Part shown: positions 42,084 through 51,013 of the stretch, in pieces | How the letters are laid out: each line of letters opens with the position of its first letter | Numbering within the stretch: the first letter of the stretch is position 1 | Source: Paenibacillus macerans | Lineage (GTDB): Bacteria; Bacillota; Bacilli; Paenibacillales; Paenibacillaceae | DNA: 64,000 nucleotides | Direction: 5' to 3' | Assembly: GCF_900454495.1 (NCBI RefSeq) | Contig: NZ_UGSI01000002.1 | Span: forward strand, 434,001-498,000 | Notes under the pieces: model-generated | What the model was told of the DNA's origin: nothing | Databases searched by the model: none | Seen by the model: the letters and a program-made list of their open reading frames with translations, nothing else | Position numbers and translations under genes: made by a program

Positions 42084-42524
42084 TTATTCAGCCGATCCGA
42101 TTTTGCGCAGAAAGTCGTTAATATGGTTGTGCATCTCCATGATCTCCTCTTTCGTCACCTTGGTGCCCTCGTAAAGCTTAAGCGGCACCTGTGCGGCTTG
42201 CTCTTGCAAAGCCCGCCCCCGTTCGGTCAACGCGATAATGACGTTGCGTTCATCCGCCTTATCCCGCGTTCTTGTGATCAGCTCCATATTCTCCAGCTTT
42301 TTGAGCAGCGGCGTCAGCGTTCCCGAGTCGAGAAACAGCTTTGCTCCCAGGTCTTTGACGGTAACGTTGTCCTGTTCCCATAAAGAAAGCAATGTAATAT
42401 ACTGCGTGTAAGTGAGTCCGAATTCGGCCAGCAGCGGGCGGTACAGCTTCATGATCTCCCGGGAGCATGTATAAAAAGCAAAACAGAGCTGATTGTCCAA
42501 TTTCATCCATTCATGCGGCTGCAT
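42084..42524 (-). CDS. ohrR: MarR-family organic peroxide sensor (OhrR-like)
   Basis: A 146-residue MarR protein with the OhrR signature: a reactive cysteine in LDNQLCFAFYTCSREI, then LTYTQYITLLSLWEQD, VKDLGAKLFLDSGTLTPLLK (recognition helix) and ENMELITRTRDKADERN. I use the ATG at 42524, seven bases after AGGTGA; longer frames to 42710 run into the promoter. It is divergent from the peroxidase gene, with a matching operator before each gene. Oxidation of the N-terminal cysteine by organic peroxides should release repression. Confidence 0.9.
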   Translation of the reverse strand: MQPHEWMKLDNQLCFAFYTCSREIMKLYRPLLAEFGLTYTQYITLLSLWEQDNVTVKDLGAKLFLDSGTLTPLLKKLENMELITRTRDKADERNVIIALTERGRALQEQAAQVPLKLYEGTKVTKEEIMEMHNHINDFLRKIGSAE

Positions 42525-42540
42525 GAGAGTATCACCTGCC

Positions 42541-42599
42541 ATTGAATTGTATGCAATTTTATTCGCGTAATTATAGCACCCGCGGGCGCGGCAAGTCAA
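42541..42599 (-). promoter_or_regulatory. ohrR promoter with OhrR-type operator
   Basis: On the minus strand TTGACT (42594-42599) and TATAAT (42570-42575) have an 18-base spacer. The operator GAATTGTATGCAATTTTATT (from 42544) follows just downstream of the -10, in the place for a repressor. It resembles the palindrome before the peroxidase gene. Confidence 0.7.
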
Positions 42600-42697
42600 A
42601 AGTTCGGGAAGCGGAAGGCACCGGGCGGCAAAAGGCCGAAGCAGGGGGAGAGCGAGAACGGCGGGGGTTACAGGGTAATTACGGGCAAGAGAGTAAT

Positions 42698-42732
42698 TTG
42701 ACATCGCCAATTAAATTGTATACAATTTAATT
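42698..42732 (+). promoter_or_regulatory. glutathione peroxidase promoter with 24 bp perfect palindrome
   Basis: TTGACA (42698-42703) and TACAAT (42721-42726) are spaced by 17 bases. A perfect palindrome of two 12-base arms (AATTAAATTGTA and TACAATTTAATT, 42709-42732) covers the spacer and the -10. OhrR boxes in Bacillus are of the TACAATT-AATTGTA type. Confidence 0.8.
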
Positions 42733-42762
42733 ATATCACATTTGTAAAAAATGGAGGAGATC

Positions 42763-43260
42763 ATGATGTCCCTATACGGAATAGAGGTTAAAACGATTAA
42801 AGGCGAGGTGCAGACGCTGGAGCCTTATCGCGGGCAGGTGCTGCTCATCGTCAATACGGCCACAAAATGCGGTTTTGCTCCGCAATTCAAAGGTCTGCAA
42901 AAGCTGCACGACATTTACAAGGATCAGGGTTTGGCCGTGCTTGGCTTTCCTTGCGGGCAATTTGCCAATCAAGAGCTGGCCACCGACGAGGAGGTTGCCC
43001 AGTCCTGCGAGCTGAATTTCGGAGTTTCATTCCCGCTCTTCGCCAAAATCGACGTCAACGGCAAAAATGCCCATCCTTTGTTCCGCTTGCTGGCGAACGA
43101 AGCGCCCGGTGTGCTCGGTTCCAAAGCGATCAAATGGAATTTCACGAAGTTTCTGGTCGACCGCAGCGGCAAGGTCGTGAAGCGGTTTGCCCCGGCGGAG
43201 GAACCGGAAAAAATCGAAAGCCATATCCGCGAGCTGCTTGGCGCTGAAGTACGGGCGTAA
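42763..43260 (+). CDS. glutathione peroxidase family thiol peroxidase
   Basis: A 165-residue Cys-type GPx (BsaA-like). Catalytic motifs: NTATKCGF with the peroxidatic cysteine, FPCGQFANQE with the glutamine and a second cysteine, and KWNFTKFLVDRSG with the tryptophan and asparagine. In Firmicutes these reduce peroxides using thioredoxin-type donors. GGAGG precedes the ATG at 42763 (a second ATG follows). OhrR usually controls the OsmC-type ohr gene; here the partner is a GPx, an unusual but reasonable variation. Confidence 0.92.
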   Translation: MMSLYGIEVKTIKGEVQTLEPYRGQVLLIVNTATKCGFAPQFKGLQKLHDIYKDQGLAVLGFPCGQFANQELATDEEVAQSCELNFGVSFPLFAKIDVNGKNAHPLFRLLANEAPGVLGSKAIKWNFTKFLVDRSGKVVKRFAPAEEPEKIESHIRELLGAEVRA

Positions 43261-43267
43261 GCAGGAA

Positions 43268-43304
43268 CAATAAAACCTCCACTTCCCGGGTGGAGGTTTT
43301 ATTG
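43268..43304. terminator. bidirectional terminator between peroxidase gene and phn operon
   Basis: A 15 bp perfect stem (CAATAAAACCTCCAC at 43268-43282 with GTGGAGGTTTTATTG at 43290-43304), T-rich on both strands, between converging genes. Confidence 0.85.
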
Positions 43305-43351
43305 CGTTGATCTAGGCAATCCATTGGATATTTCCAAGCTGCCCCGGGCCG

Positions 43352-44158
43352 CTACACCAGTTTTTTGCGCAGCGCGCCGGAGATGAGGTCGATGATCGTG
43401 ATCATCACGATAATGCCGAGCATAATGATGCCTACGCGATCCCAATCCCGCGAGCTGAGGGCGAAAATCAGCGGAGTGCCGATGCCCCCGGCGCCGATCA
43501 TCCCCAGAATGGTGGCGGAGCGGAGGTTAATCTCGAACCGGTACAGCGTATACGACAGAAATCCCGGCAGCACCTGGGGCAGCACGGCGAACCAAAGGAT
43601 CTGCAGCCTTGTGGCGCCCGCAGCGGTTAGGGCTTCGGCCGGCCCTTGATCCATGTTTTCAATTTCGTCGGCGAACAGCTTGCCGAGCATCCCGACCGAG
43701 TGCAGCCCCAGGGCCAGCACGCCGGCGAAGGAACCGGGCCCCACCGCTTTGATGAACAACAACGCCATGACGATTTCCGGAAACGTCCGGACGAAGCTCA
43801 GCACTATTTTGCCCGGACCGGAAATCCAGCGCGTGCGGCTCATGTTGGCCGCCGCCCAAAAGGCGAACGGAAGGCAAACGATGGTGGAAATCACCGTGCC
43901 CAAAATGGAGATCGCCAGTGTGTCGAGCAGTCCCCGCAGCAGGTCTTCGCCGTCCGGCAAATAGACGTAACCCCAATCCGGCGAGAACAGGCCGGCAAAA
44001 ATCGACTTCGTAATCTGGCCGGCGGTTTCCTTAATGCCGTCCAAAGGAATGCCGGCAAAAGCCCAAATGTAAACGAGAACAAGCAGAACGTAGATGAGCC
44101 AGCGGTAGCGGTTTTTTTTCGGTTTGGTTATTTTTTCGCGCCATGTATTCGTCGTCAT
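43352..44158 (-). CDS. phnE: phosphonate-type ABC permease PhnE (second)
   Basis: A 268-residue permease with about six spans. Diagnostic PhnE blocks: LSFVRTFPEIVMALLFIKAV, GLHSVGMLGKLFADEIENMD, the EAA-like loop EALTAAGATRLQILWFAVLP, and FEINLRSATILGMIGAGGIG. The ATG at 44158 overlaps the stop of the first phnE by 4 bases; the longer frame to 44236 is a shadow. It is the last gene of phnDCEE. Confidence 0.92.
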   Translation of the reverse strand: MTTNTWREKITKPKKNRYRWLIYVLLVLVYIWAFAGIPLDGIKETAGQITKSIFAGLFSPDWGYVYLPDGEDLLRGLLDTLAISILGTVISTIVCLPFAFWAAANMSRTRWISGPGKIVLSFVRTFPEIVMALLFIKAVGPGSFAGVLALGLHSVGMLGKLFADEIENMDQGPAEALTAAGATRLQILWFAVLPQVLPGFLSYTLYRFEINLRSATILGMIGAGGIGTPLIFALSSRDWDRVGIIMLGIIVMITIIDLISGALRKKLV

Positions 44159-44970
44159 AACAATTTCTCCCGCACTTTCGCACTTAAATAGTCGATGATC
44201 AGCACGACCGCCAACGTAAACAGGATGATCATGCACGTTTTGTCGTATTCCAGAAACCCTAGCGTCACCTCGTAATAATGCCCGATGCCCCCGGCTCCCA
44301 CTAGGCCGAGCACCGCCGCCGCGCGGACGTTGATTTCAAAGGCATACAACACGTAGGAGATGAAATGCGCCTGGATTTGCGGAACGACGCCAAAAATAAT
44401 GCGCTGCGCCGGCGCGGCCCCCACGGCCGTCATTGCCTCCAGCGGCCCGCGGTCGATCGTCTCCAGCGCTTCGTACACCAGCTTGGCGATCAAGCCAAAC
44501 GAAAAAACGGTCAGCGCCAGAATGCCGGCCAGCGGCCCGAGGCCGAAGATGGCCACGAAGATGGCGGCCAGCAGCAGGTCGGGAATCGTCCGCACCAGGT
44601 TCAGCACGAAGCGGACGGGCTGGCGGATCCAGGCGCTCGGGGTCAGATTGCCGGCGCACAGCAGCGCTACCGGAACGGCGAGAATAGCGCCGAAGGTAGT
44701 GCCGATCAGCGCCATGCGGATCGTCTCCAGCATCGCCGGTACGATGTTGTCGAAGTAGCTCCACTTCGGCGGGAACATTTCCCGCAGCAGGTCGAGCATG
44801 TTGGGCGCCCCTTTGATGAGTTCGCCGAACGTTGCTTCGGTTTTTGCCGCGCTGCCCCATAGCAGCAAAATAATGATCACGGCCGTCAAATAATGCTTCA
44901 GCTTGCTTGGGGCCTTCGGGCGCCGGGCAAGCGCGGCGGCTTGGGGTTGCCGGTTTGCGTTCGTATTCAT
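44155..44970 (-). CDS. phnE: phosphonate-type ABC permease PhnE (first)
   Basis: A 271-residue permease, partner of the second PhnE. Blocks: LNLVRTIPDLLLAAIFVAIF, FSFGLIAKLVYEALETID, EAMTAVGAAPAQRIIFGVVP, and FEINVRAAAVLGLVGAGGIG. It follows phnC with a one-base overlap. Two different PhnE proteins forming a heterodimer is the usual arrangement in Bacillaceae. Confidence 0.92.
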   Translation of the reverse strand: MNTNANRQPQAAALARRPKAPSKLKHYLTAVIIILLLWGSAAKTEATFGELIKGAPNMLDLLREMFPPKWSYFDNIVPAMLETIRMALIGTTFGAILAVPVALLCAGNLTPSAWIRQPVRFVLNLVRTIPDLLLAAIFVAIFGLGPLAGILALTVFSFGLIAKLVYEALETIDRGPLEAMTAVGAAPAQRIIFGVVPQIQAHFISYVLYAFEINVRAAAVLGLVGAGGIGHYYEVTLGFLEYDKTCMIILFTLAVVLIIDYLSAKVREKLL

Positions 44971-45770
44971 CAGGCCCGCGCCCCCAACACCGCTTCGGCC
45001 GGCAGCCGGCTGGCGAGCAGCTCTTCCCGGTCGATCTGCCGCCCGTAGATTTCGGCAAACCGCTCGTCGGTTGCTTCCGAGACCGGGCCGTCGAAGACAA
45101 CCCGGCCCGCTCTTAAGCCGATGATGCGGGTCGCGTACTGGCGGGCCAAGTCGATAAAATGCAGGTTGACGATCGTGGTGATGCCCAGCTCGAGGTTGAT
45201 GCGCTTGAGGTCGTCCATCACCTGCTTGGTCGTCAGCGGGTCGAGCGAGGCCACCGGTTCGTCGGCCAGCACGATTTTCGCTTCCTGCGCGAGCACGCGG
45301 GCGATCGCCACCCGCTGCTGCTGCCCGCCGGACAGCTCGTCGGCCCGGGCGTACGCTTTTTCCACGATGTTCACCCGATCCAGCGCCCCAAATGCCAGTT
45401 CGATATCCTCTTTCGGAAACAGCCCAAGCAGCGTGCGCAAGGTGGAGTGATAGCCGACCCTCCCGGCCAGGACGTTGCGCAGCACGGTGGAGCGTTTGAC
45501 GAGGTTGAAGCTTTGAAAAATCATGCCGATGTCGCGGCGGATCGTCCGCAGCTCTTTGCCCGCGGCATTCGTGATCGACTTGCCGCCGATGAGGATGTCG
45601 CCTTCGGAAATGTCGTGCAGCCGGTTGATGGAGCGGAGAAGCGTCGATTTACCGGCCCCGGACAGCCCGACCACGGCCACGAATTCGCCTTTTTCGATGC
45701 TGAGGTTGATTTGATCCAGCCCTTTGGTGCCGTTCGGATAAATTTTGGATATATTGCGAAGTTCTATCAC
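44970..45770 (-). CDS. phnC: phosphonate-type ABC ATPase PhnC
   Basis: A 266-residue ABC ATPase: Walker A GLSGAGKSTL, Q-loop GMIFQSFNLV, signature LSGGQQQRVAIA, Walker B KIVLADEPVAS, H-loop NLHFIDLA. The residues around RSTVLRNVLAGR are typical of PhnC. I use the GTG at 45770, eight bases after AAAGGATGG; the ATG at 45782 lies too close to that site. Confidence 0.93.
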   Translation of the reverse strand: MIELRNISKIYPNGTKGLDQINLSIEKGEFVAVVGLSGAGKSTLLRSINRLHDISEGDILIGGKSITNAAGKELRTIRRDIGMIFQSFNLVKRSTVLRNVLAGRVGYHSTLRTLLGLFPKEDIELAFGALDRVNIVEKAYARADELSGGQQQRVAIARVLAQEAKIVLADEPVASLDPLTTKQVMDDLKRINLELGITTIVNLHFIDLARQYATRIIGLRAGRVVFDGPVSEATDERFAEIYGRQIDREELLASRLPAEAVLGARA

Positions 45771-45949
45771 GTGAATAACCATCCTTTAAATGAAATATCT
45801 TAAAAAACGCATAGCCAGCACGGGCCCGGAGGGGGCACCGACTGGCTTGCACTTTGGCTTGAAGACTTGATTGTTTGAGGCTTAATTGTTTCAGGCTTAA
45901 TTGTTCAAGACTTGATTGTTCGGGATTTGGGCAATCGCGGCGTCTTGAA

Positions 45950-46960
45950 CTACTCGGTTTTTACTTTCTCGTTGTATTCGCGGACGATGTCGAACACGCT
46001 GTCGTTGGATTCGACGTAGCCTTCATGCGTGTAAATGTCGGCGATGATTTTGTGGCCTTCGCTGTCTTTGCCGATTTCGATGAAGGCGTCCTTCAGTTTT
46101 TGCACCCATTCGGCGCTCATATCGGAACGGACGGAAATCGTGTCGTTCGGGATCGGCTCCGTATAAGCGATGACGCGAGTATCTTCAAAGACGTTCGGAT
46201 AGTCTTTTTTCACGGTGTTGCGCGCATCCTGGAAGATGGCGGCGGCGTCGACGTCGCCGTTCAGCACGGCGATAACGGCTTGGTCGTGGCCTTTCACCGT
46301 GATCGGTTCGACATCCGACAGCGGATCGATTCCTTTTTCCTGAAGAACAGCGGCCGGCCATACATATCCCGCGGAAGAGGTTACGTTCTGATAGGCGATC
46401 TTTTTGCCTTTGAGATCTTCCACCGATTGGATCGGCGAGTCTTTCTTGACGATAAACATCGATTTGTAGAAATCGACTAGCTCATTCGTAGGAGCGCCGG
46501 TGGCGTCGTCAACTCCGTAACGTTGCGCCTGCAAAATGACTTCCGCCGCCCCTTTTTCCTTCGCCAGCACGTAAGCGGTCGGAGGAAGGAAGCCAACGTC
46601 AACCTGCTTGGAAGCCATCGCTTCAATGATCGTGTTGTAGTCGGTCGACACGCTGACTTTTACCGGGATGCCGAGGCGGTCGGACAGCAGTTTTTCGAGC
46701 GGCTTGGCCTTGGCTTCCAGCGTGTCGGCGTTTTGCGAAGGCACGAACTGCACGGTCAGCGTCTCGGGAACATAACCGGTGTCGGCGGGTTCCGCGGCTT
46801 TGTCCGTCTGGGCGTTTCCGCCAGCCGTTGCGGAGTTGGCCGGCTGGCTGCCGTCCGCCGAGGCGTTGCCGCTGGTGTTCGCCGGGGCGTTGCTTCCGCA
46901 GCCGCTGATGAGGGCAACCGTAAACAATAAAGGCAACATGAACTTAGCAAGCTTTTTCAA
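45950..46960 (-). CDS. phnD: phosphate/phosphonate-type binding lipoprotein PhnD
   Basis: A 336-residue lipoprotein. The TTG start at 46960 follows GGAGG; the signal peptide ends in ISGC (Cys about 21), followed by an Ala/Asn/Ser-rich linker of 50 residues. The PhnD fold blocks are LTVQFVPSQNADTLEAKAKP, KVSVSTDYNTIIEAMASKQV, DVGFLPPTAYVLAKEK, GKKIAYQNVTSSAGYVWPA, and GDVDAAAIFQDARN. It would deliver a phosphonate, phosphite or related anion. No C-P lyase or phosphonatase genes are in this window. Confidence 0.93.
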   Translation of the reverse strand: MKKLAKFMLPLLFTVALISGCGSNAPANTSGNASADGSQPANSATAGGNAQTDKAAEPADTGYVPETLTVQFVPSQNADTLEAKAKPLEKLLSDRLGIPVKVSVSTDYNTIIEAMASKQVDVGFLPPTAYVLAKEKGAAEVILQAQRYGVDDATGAPTNELVDFYKSMFIVKKDSPIQSVEDLKGKKIAYQNVTSSAGYVWPAAVLQEKGIDPLSDVEPITVKGHDQAVIAVLNGDVDAAAIFQDARNTVKKDYPNVFEDTRVIAYTEPIPNDTISVRSDMSAEWVQKLKDAFIEIGKDSEGHKIIADIYTHEGYVESNDSVFDIVREYNEKVKTE

Positions 46961-47183
46961 AACGTATGACCTCCACACATTCTATTTTTTGAATTCACTT
47001 GTTTAATATATAAGAGGTTTATTAACGGGCAGTCAGGGGATCGGCCGAGTTTTGTAAATTTTTGAGCAGCAATTTTTAACATGGCCCTAAAAAAGGCTTG
47101 CTAAAATAAGATCATGTGCAGAAGCCGGCTGGCGCCGGATCATGCGCAAAAATGGGGGATTTTGAAAAGGATGGACGCAGAAG

Positions 47184-48905
47184 ATGAGCAAGCGTATGGA
47201 GTGGCGGCGGATAGACACAGAAACGAGGCCGGATACCGGGACGGACTTGCCGCGGGCCGGCAACGTGGAGGGGAGCAATGCGGAGGATAGCCAAAAGGGA
47301 AGCTTGGGTGACGGTACGGTTAGCGAAGCGGTCTGCGAAATTCTCGTCACAAGCGATGTGCACGGGCATATTTACCCGACCGATTACCGGACGCATGAGG
47401 AGCTTCCCTTGGGTCTGGCCAAGCTGGCGGCGATGATCCGCCGGGAACGGGAGCGGACGCCAGACCTGCTGCTGGTGGATAACGGGGATGTCATTCAAGG
47501 GTCGCCGCTTTGTTCCTTCTATATAAAACAGCGTCAGGAAGGGTCGCATCCGGCGGTGCTTGTCATGAACGAGCTGGGTTATGACGCGGCGGTCCCGGGG
47601 AATCATGAATTCAATTACGGGCAGCGGGTGTTGCGCCGGGTCATGGAGGATTCGCGGTTTCCCTGGTTGTCGGCGGGGATTGTGGACGCAGGGCAAGGTG
47701 TGCCGGTCTTTGGCCGGCCTTATCTTGTCAAAACGACCGAGGCCGGCGTCAAAATCGCCGTCTTGGGCGTGACGACACATTATATCCCGCATTGGGAAAA
47801 TCCGCGGCATATCGAAGGCTGGAAGTTCCGGGACGCGCTGGAGACCGTAAAAACCTGGGTGCCCCGCATCCGCGAGCAGGAGCGGCCGGATCTGATGGTC
47901 GTAGCTTATCACGGCGGCTTCGAACGGGATTTGCTCACCGGGGAACCGGCTGAGCGGCTGACGGGGGAAAACCAGGGATACGCCATGTGCATGGAAGTGC
48001 CGGGGATCGATGTGCTGATTACCGGGCACCAGCACCGTTTAATCGCGGCCGAGGCCGGCGGGGTCACGGTGATTCAGCCGGGCTCGAACGGTCAGGCGCT
48101 GGGGAAAATCTCCGTTCGCCTCCAAAAAAGCGCGGACGGAGCATGGGCGATTCGGGAGAGGAAGGCGGAGCTGCTGATCCCGGATGAAACGACCGAAGCC
48201 GACGGCAAGGTGCTGGATTTGGTCCGCGGACTTGAAGTGGAAACTCAAAATTGGCTGGATCAGCCGATTGGGGAGGTCAGCGGGGATATGGAAATCCGCA
48301 GCCCGCTGGCTTGCCGGCTGGCCGATCATCCTTTTATGGAATTCGTGAACAAGGTACAGATGGAGGCTGCCGGGGTGGGGGTGTCGAACGCGGCTTTGCT
48401 CAGCAATGCCTCGAAAGGTTTTCGCGGGAGCATTACGATGCGGGATGTGCTGACCAACTTTATGTATCCGAACACTTTGGCCGTGCTGCGGCTTAAGGGG
48501 AAGGATATCCGGGAGGCGCTGGAGCAGACGGCGAATTATTTCACCGTCGGGGAAGACGGGAAAATTGCCGTAAATCCGGCATACGTGGAGCCTAAGGCGC
48601 AGCATTACAACTATGATATGTGGGAGGGCATCGAATACGTGCTGGACGTGTCCCGGCCCCCCGGCCGGCGCGTGGCGCTGCTGAGTTACGGCGGCGAACC
48701 CTTGCGGGACGACGCGGAGATCGATGTGGTGATGAACAGCTACCGCGCCGGCGGGGGAGGGGATTACGACATGTACCGGCGCAAACCGGTAGTCAAAGAA
48801 ATCCAGACCGACATGGCCGAACTCGTGGCGGAATATATCCGGGAGCGCGGCACCATTACGGCGGCCTGCGATCATAATTGGAAGGTCGTCGCCTCCAGCC
48901 AGTGA
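47184..48905 (+). CDS. cytoplasmic 5'-nucleotidase/2',3'-cyclic phosphodiesterase-type metallophosphoesterase (YunD-like)
   Basis: A 573-residue protein with no signal peptide. After a variable N-terminal 50 residues comes a metallophosphoesterase domain: TSDVHGHIYP, DNGDVIQGSP, PGNHEFNYGQ, VAYHGGFERD, and TGHQHRL, giving all five metal-binding blocks. The C-terminal domain (about 350-545) is the 5'-nucleotidase substrate-binding domain (YPNTLAVLRLKGKDIREALE, NSYRAGGGGDYDMYR). Lack of export suggests intracellular nucleotide or UDP-sugar hydrolysis, as for B. subtilis YunD. It stands alone between phnD and a converging lipoprotein gene. Confidence 0.9.
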   Translation: MSKRMEWRRIDTETRPDTGTDLPRAGNVEGSNAEDSQKGSLGDGTVSEAVCEILVTSDVHGHIYPTDYRTHEELPLGLAKLAAMIRRERERTPDLLLVDNGDVIQGSPLCSFYIKQRQEGSHPAVLVMNELGYDAAVPGNHEFNYGQRVLRRVMEDSRFPWLSAGIVDAGQGVPVFGRPYLVKTTEAGVKIAVLGVTTHYIPHWENPRHIEGWKFRDALETVKTWVPRIREQERPDLMVVAYHGGFERDLLTGEPAERLTGENQGYAMCMEVPGIDVLITGHQHRLIAAEAGGVTVIQPGSNGQALGKISVRLQKSADGAWAIRERKAELLIPDETTEADGKVLDLVRGLEVETQNWLDQPIGEVSGDMEIRSPLACRLADHPFMEFVNKVQMEAAGVGVSNAALLSNASKGFRGSITMRDVLTNFMYPNTLAVLRLKGKDIREALEQTANYFTVGEDGKIAVNPAYVEPKAQHYNYDMWEGIEYVLDVSRPPGRRVALLSYGGEPLRDDAEIDVVMNSYRAGGGGDYDMYRRKPVVKEIQTDMAELVAEYIRERGTITAACDHNWKVVASSQ

Positions 48906-48909
48906 GCGG

Positions 48910-49785
48910 CTATTGCAGACGGCTGGGGCTATACGGAACAAAAACGGACAAATCCTCCGCGCTAAGCGCGGTTATATCCGTGGTCGTGTTTTTTTCAACA
49001 TCGCACCGGTACAGATGGTATTCGTCGGATGGCTGTTCGCTGATGTAGTCCACGATATTGCCGTCCTTATGCCATAATGCATATGCGGTCGTGATGTAAT
49101 TTTTATCGCCGCCGACTTTGTGCAGGGAGTTTTCTTCCGGGTCGTACAACGCCGGGATGGCGCTGCTGGTGTCGCCAAACGAAAGCGCCAGCGTATGGCC
49201 GCCGGGCGCCCAGTTATAAGCATGGACCGTTTCGACGACCGTCTCGCCATATTCCTTCTGCAGGGATCCGATTTCGGCGTTGATGTCGATTTGTTTGCCG
49301 CTTTCGAGGTTCACCGCGATCAATTTATTTCCGATATTACTATAGAACAGGTTTATGGCCAAATACCGGTCGTCGGCGGACAGGGCCAGCGAGCTGATCT
49401 CTTTGGGTTCCGCATCGAACTTGACGGGATAGCTCCGGCCTTTCGTTTTGACGGCCATGGAAGCGAGGACGGGGGTTCCGAACTCCCCTTTCTTTTTCTT
49501 TGCCGTTACGGTAACGCCGCCGGCCGTCCAGGTGAGCTTGCTGTCATCTTCGCTAAATTCCGCGGCTAAATCGCGAGAATAATAAACCGATAAATCGACC
49601 TGATCGCCGCTTGCATCGGCGTTTTGATTTTCCGGCTGCTCCGCGGTGTTTTGTGCCGGGGAATTTACAGTTTGATCCTGCGTTTGCGGTTCGCTAGGTT
49701 TGCTTCCGGGGGTGCTGGTATTTCCGCAGCCGGCAATGGCCGCGCAAACCAAACCTAATAAGAGGACCATGGTCATTCGTTTCAT
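48910..49785 (-). CDS. lipoprotein with beta-propeller-like repeats, unknown
   Basis: A 291-residue lipoprotein; the signal peptide ends AIAGC (Cys about 20), then a Gln/Pro/Asn-rich linker of about 45 residues. The mature part has repeating patterns such as LALSADDRYLAINLFYSN, YNWAPGGHTLALSFGDTSSA, and YALWHKDGNIVDYIS, which recall TolB/WD40-like beta-propeller blades, though only three are visible. AAGGAG precedes the ATG. It converges with the phosphoesterase gene, leaving 4 bases between stops. Function unknown. Confidence 0.75.
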   Translation of the reverse strand: MKRMTMVLLLGLVCAAIAGCGNTSTPGSKPSEPQTQDQTVNSPAQNTAEQPENQNADASGDQVDLSVYYSRDLAAEFSEDDSKLTWTAGGVTVTAKKKKGEFGTPVLASMAVKTKGRSYPVKFDAEPKEISSLALSADDRYLAINLFYSNIGNKLIAVNLESGKQIDINAEIGSLQKEYGETVVETVHAYNWAPGGHTLALSFGDTSSAIPALYDPEENSLHKVGGDKNYITTAYALWHKDGNIVDYISEQPSDEYHLYRCDVEKNTTTDITALSAEDLSVFVPYSPSRLQ

Positions 49786-49876
49786 GTTGCAGCTCCTTTG
49801 GGTTTTGTATAAAAACGCATATAATTGAAAGACGCAATAAAAAACGGAAAGTTACATAAAGTCGAGGGGAAATTTC

Positions 49877-50515
49877 ATGACCGTGCCAGCGAGTTCAATC
49901 CTGTCCGCATTACTTATGCTTTTTGTACTTTTGGCCATGTTGTCCATCGTATATAAAAGCTGGCGCAACGGGATATCGCCGATGCCCGCTTCGGCGGAGG
50001 TGCGCAGGGCTGTCGCCGCGGAACTGAACCGGCTGACTGGGGCGGCCGGCGGCAGGTACCCAAAGGGCGGCCGGATGCCGACGGATGGCCGGATGCCGGC
50101 GGGCGCCGAACCGGCTTCGCCGGACTCCGCTTATTCTATCGTGGAGGCGGGTTCCGGTTGGGGGACGCTCGCCTTGCATCTCGCCAAAAGCCGCCCGGAC
50201 TGGCGGATCACCGGCATCGAAAATTCTCTGATTCCATGGACGGTTTCGCGGCTGGCTCGGCGTTTGAGCGCCTGCGGGAACACCGTTTTTCACCGGAGCG
50301 ATCTGTACGATTACCGTTATGAACATGCCGATGCGGTAATCTGTTATCTTTATCCCGGGGCCATGAAGCGGCTTGATCCTCTGCTGCGCCGGCAGCTTCG
50401 TGCGGGGGCGCGGGTCGTCAGCATTTGCTTCGCCCTTCCCGGCTGGCAAGCGGAAAAGATCATCACCTGCCGGGACATGTACCGGACTAAAATTTACGTC
50501 TATAAAATAGAATAA
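49877..50515 (+). CDS. membrane-anchored SAM methyltransferase-like protein
   Basis: A 212-residue protein. An N-terminal membrane segment (about 7-26) is followed by a low-complexity Gly/Arg/Met insert (GGRMPTDGRMPAG) and then a Rossmann methyltransferase core: VEAGSGWGTLALHLAKSRPD (motif I), WRITGIENSLIPWTVSRLAR (motif II), RSDLYDYRYEHADAVICYLY, and PGAMKRLDPLLRRQLRAGAR. The core ends early, like the class I methyltransferases annotated as small membrane-bound enzymes in Paenibacillus. Substrate unknown. Its rightward end is followed by a mobile-element relic. Confidence 0.75.
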   Translation: MTVPASSILSALLMLFVLLAMLSIVYKSWRNGISPMPASAEVRRAVAAELNRLTGAAGGRYPKGGRMPTDGRMPAGAEPASPDSAYSIVEAGSGWGTLALHLAKSRPDWRITGIENSLIPWTVSRLARRLSACGNTVFHRSDLYDYRYEHADAVICYLYPGAMKRLDPLLRRQLRAGARVVSICFALPGWQAEKIITCRDMYRTKIYVYKIE

Positions 50516-50578
50516 ACCCGGTCGAGTTGATTCTCGATTTGGATTTGGACTATTTGATGGAAAAAGGCCGAGCCGGTA

Positions 50579-50676
50579 AGCGATCGTGGCAAGAAATATC
50601 GGCAGATCAATATCCGTTGTCCGGACGCTTTGCACGATTATCCCGTTTGATCCGGAAGCATGTTCGAGATCGTTAG
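50579..50676 (+). pseudogene. ISL3 transposase C-terminal remnant, copy 3
   Basis: An open stretch codes RSWQEISADQYPLSGRFARL and SRLIRKHVRDR, then TAG, matching the end of the ISL3-type remnant at 1-61 in 17 of the residues seen there. Only this terminal piece is left. It contains the motif CTTTGCACGATTATCCC (50630-50646), which is mirrored at 50788-50805 (GGGATATTCGTGCAAAG). Confidence 0.65.
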
Positions 50677-50840
50677 ATAGGTTTGTGAGAAGGAGGTTTA
50701 GGAGAAGTAAAGTAGACCTGACGGGAGGAATGGGGCAAGACACCGGGAAAAATAAAAGGATCGTGATTAGCCCCTACCCTCCACCCCCTGAACAAGAGGG
50801 ATATTCGTGCAAAGCAGCATGCAGGGATACCAAGACACGA
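50677..50840. repeat. spacer and facing end motif of the ISL3-like relic
   Basis: After the remnant comes a purine-rich spacer, then CCCCTACCCTCCACCCC, GGGATATTCGTGCAAAG, and GGGATACCAAGACACGAACG. The same order (remnant, purine-rich spacer, C-rich run, mirrored end motif, CCAAGACACGAAC) is found at 33.8-35.27 kb with the IS1595-like gene in the middle. To 51013 only an A+T-rich promoter region for the next gene remains. Confidence 0.55.
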
Positions 50841-51013
50841 ACGCTTTCATAATTTATTTTGTCAAGCATTGATCTCGGTTTTGAGCCCAATAAAAATAAA
50901 TTAATTAATTTTAATCAACTAACTTTAAAAATTCTAAAATTAGGAGTACCCTAGTAAATGGAAGTGAATGAAAGATTCATATGCTTCATAATTTGACTAG
51001 GAGATGAGTGCAA

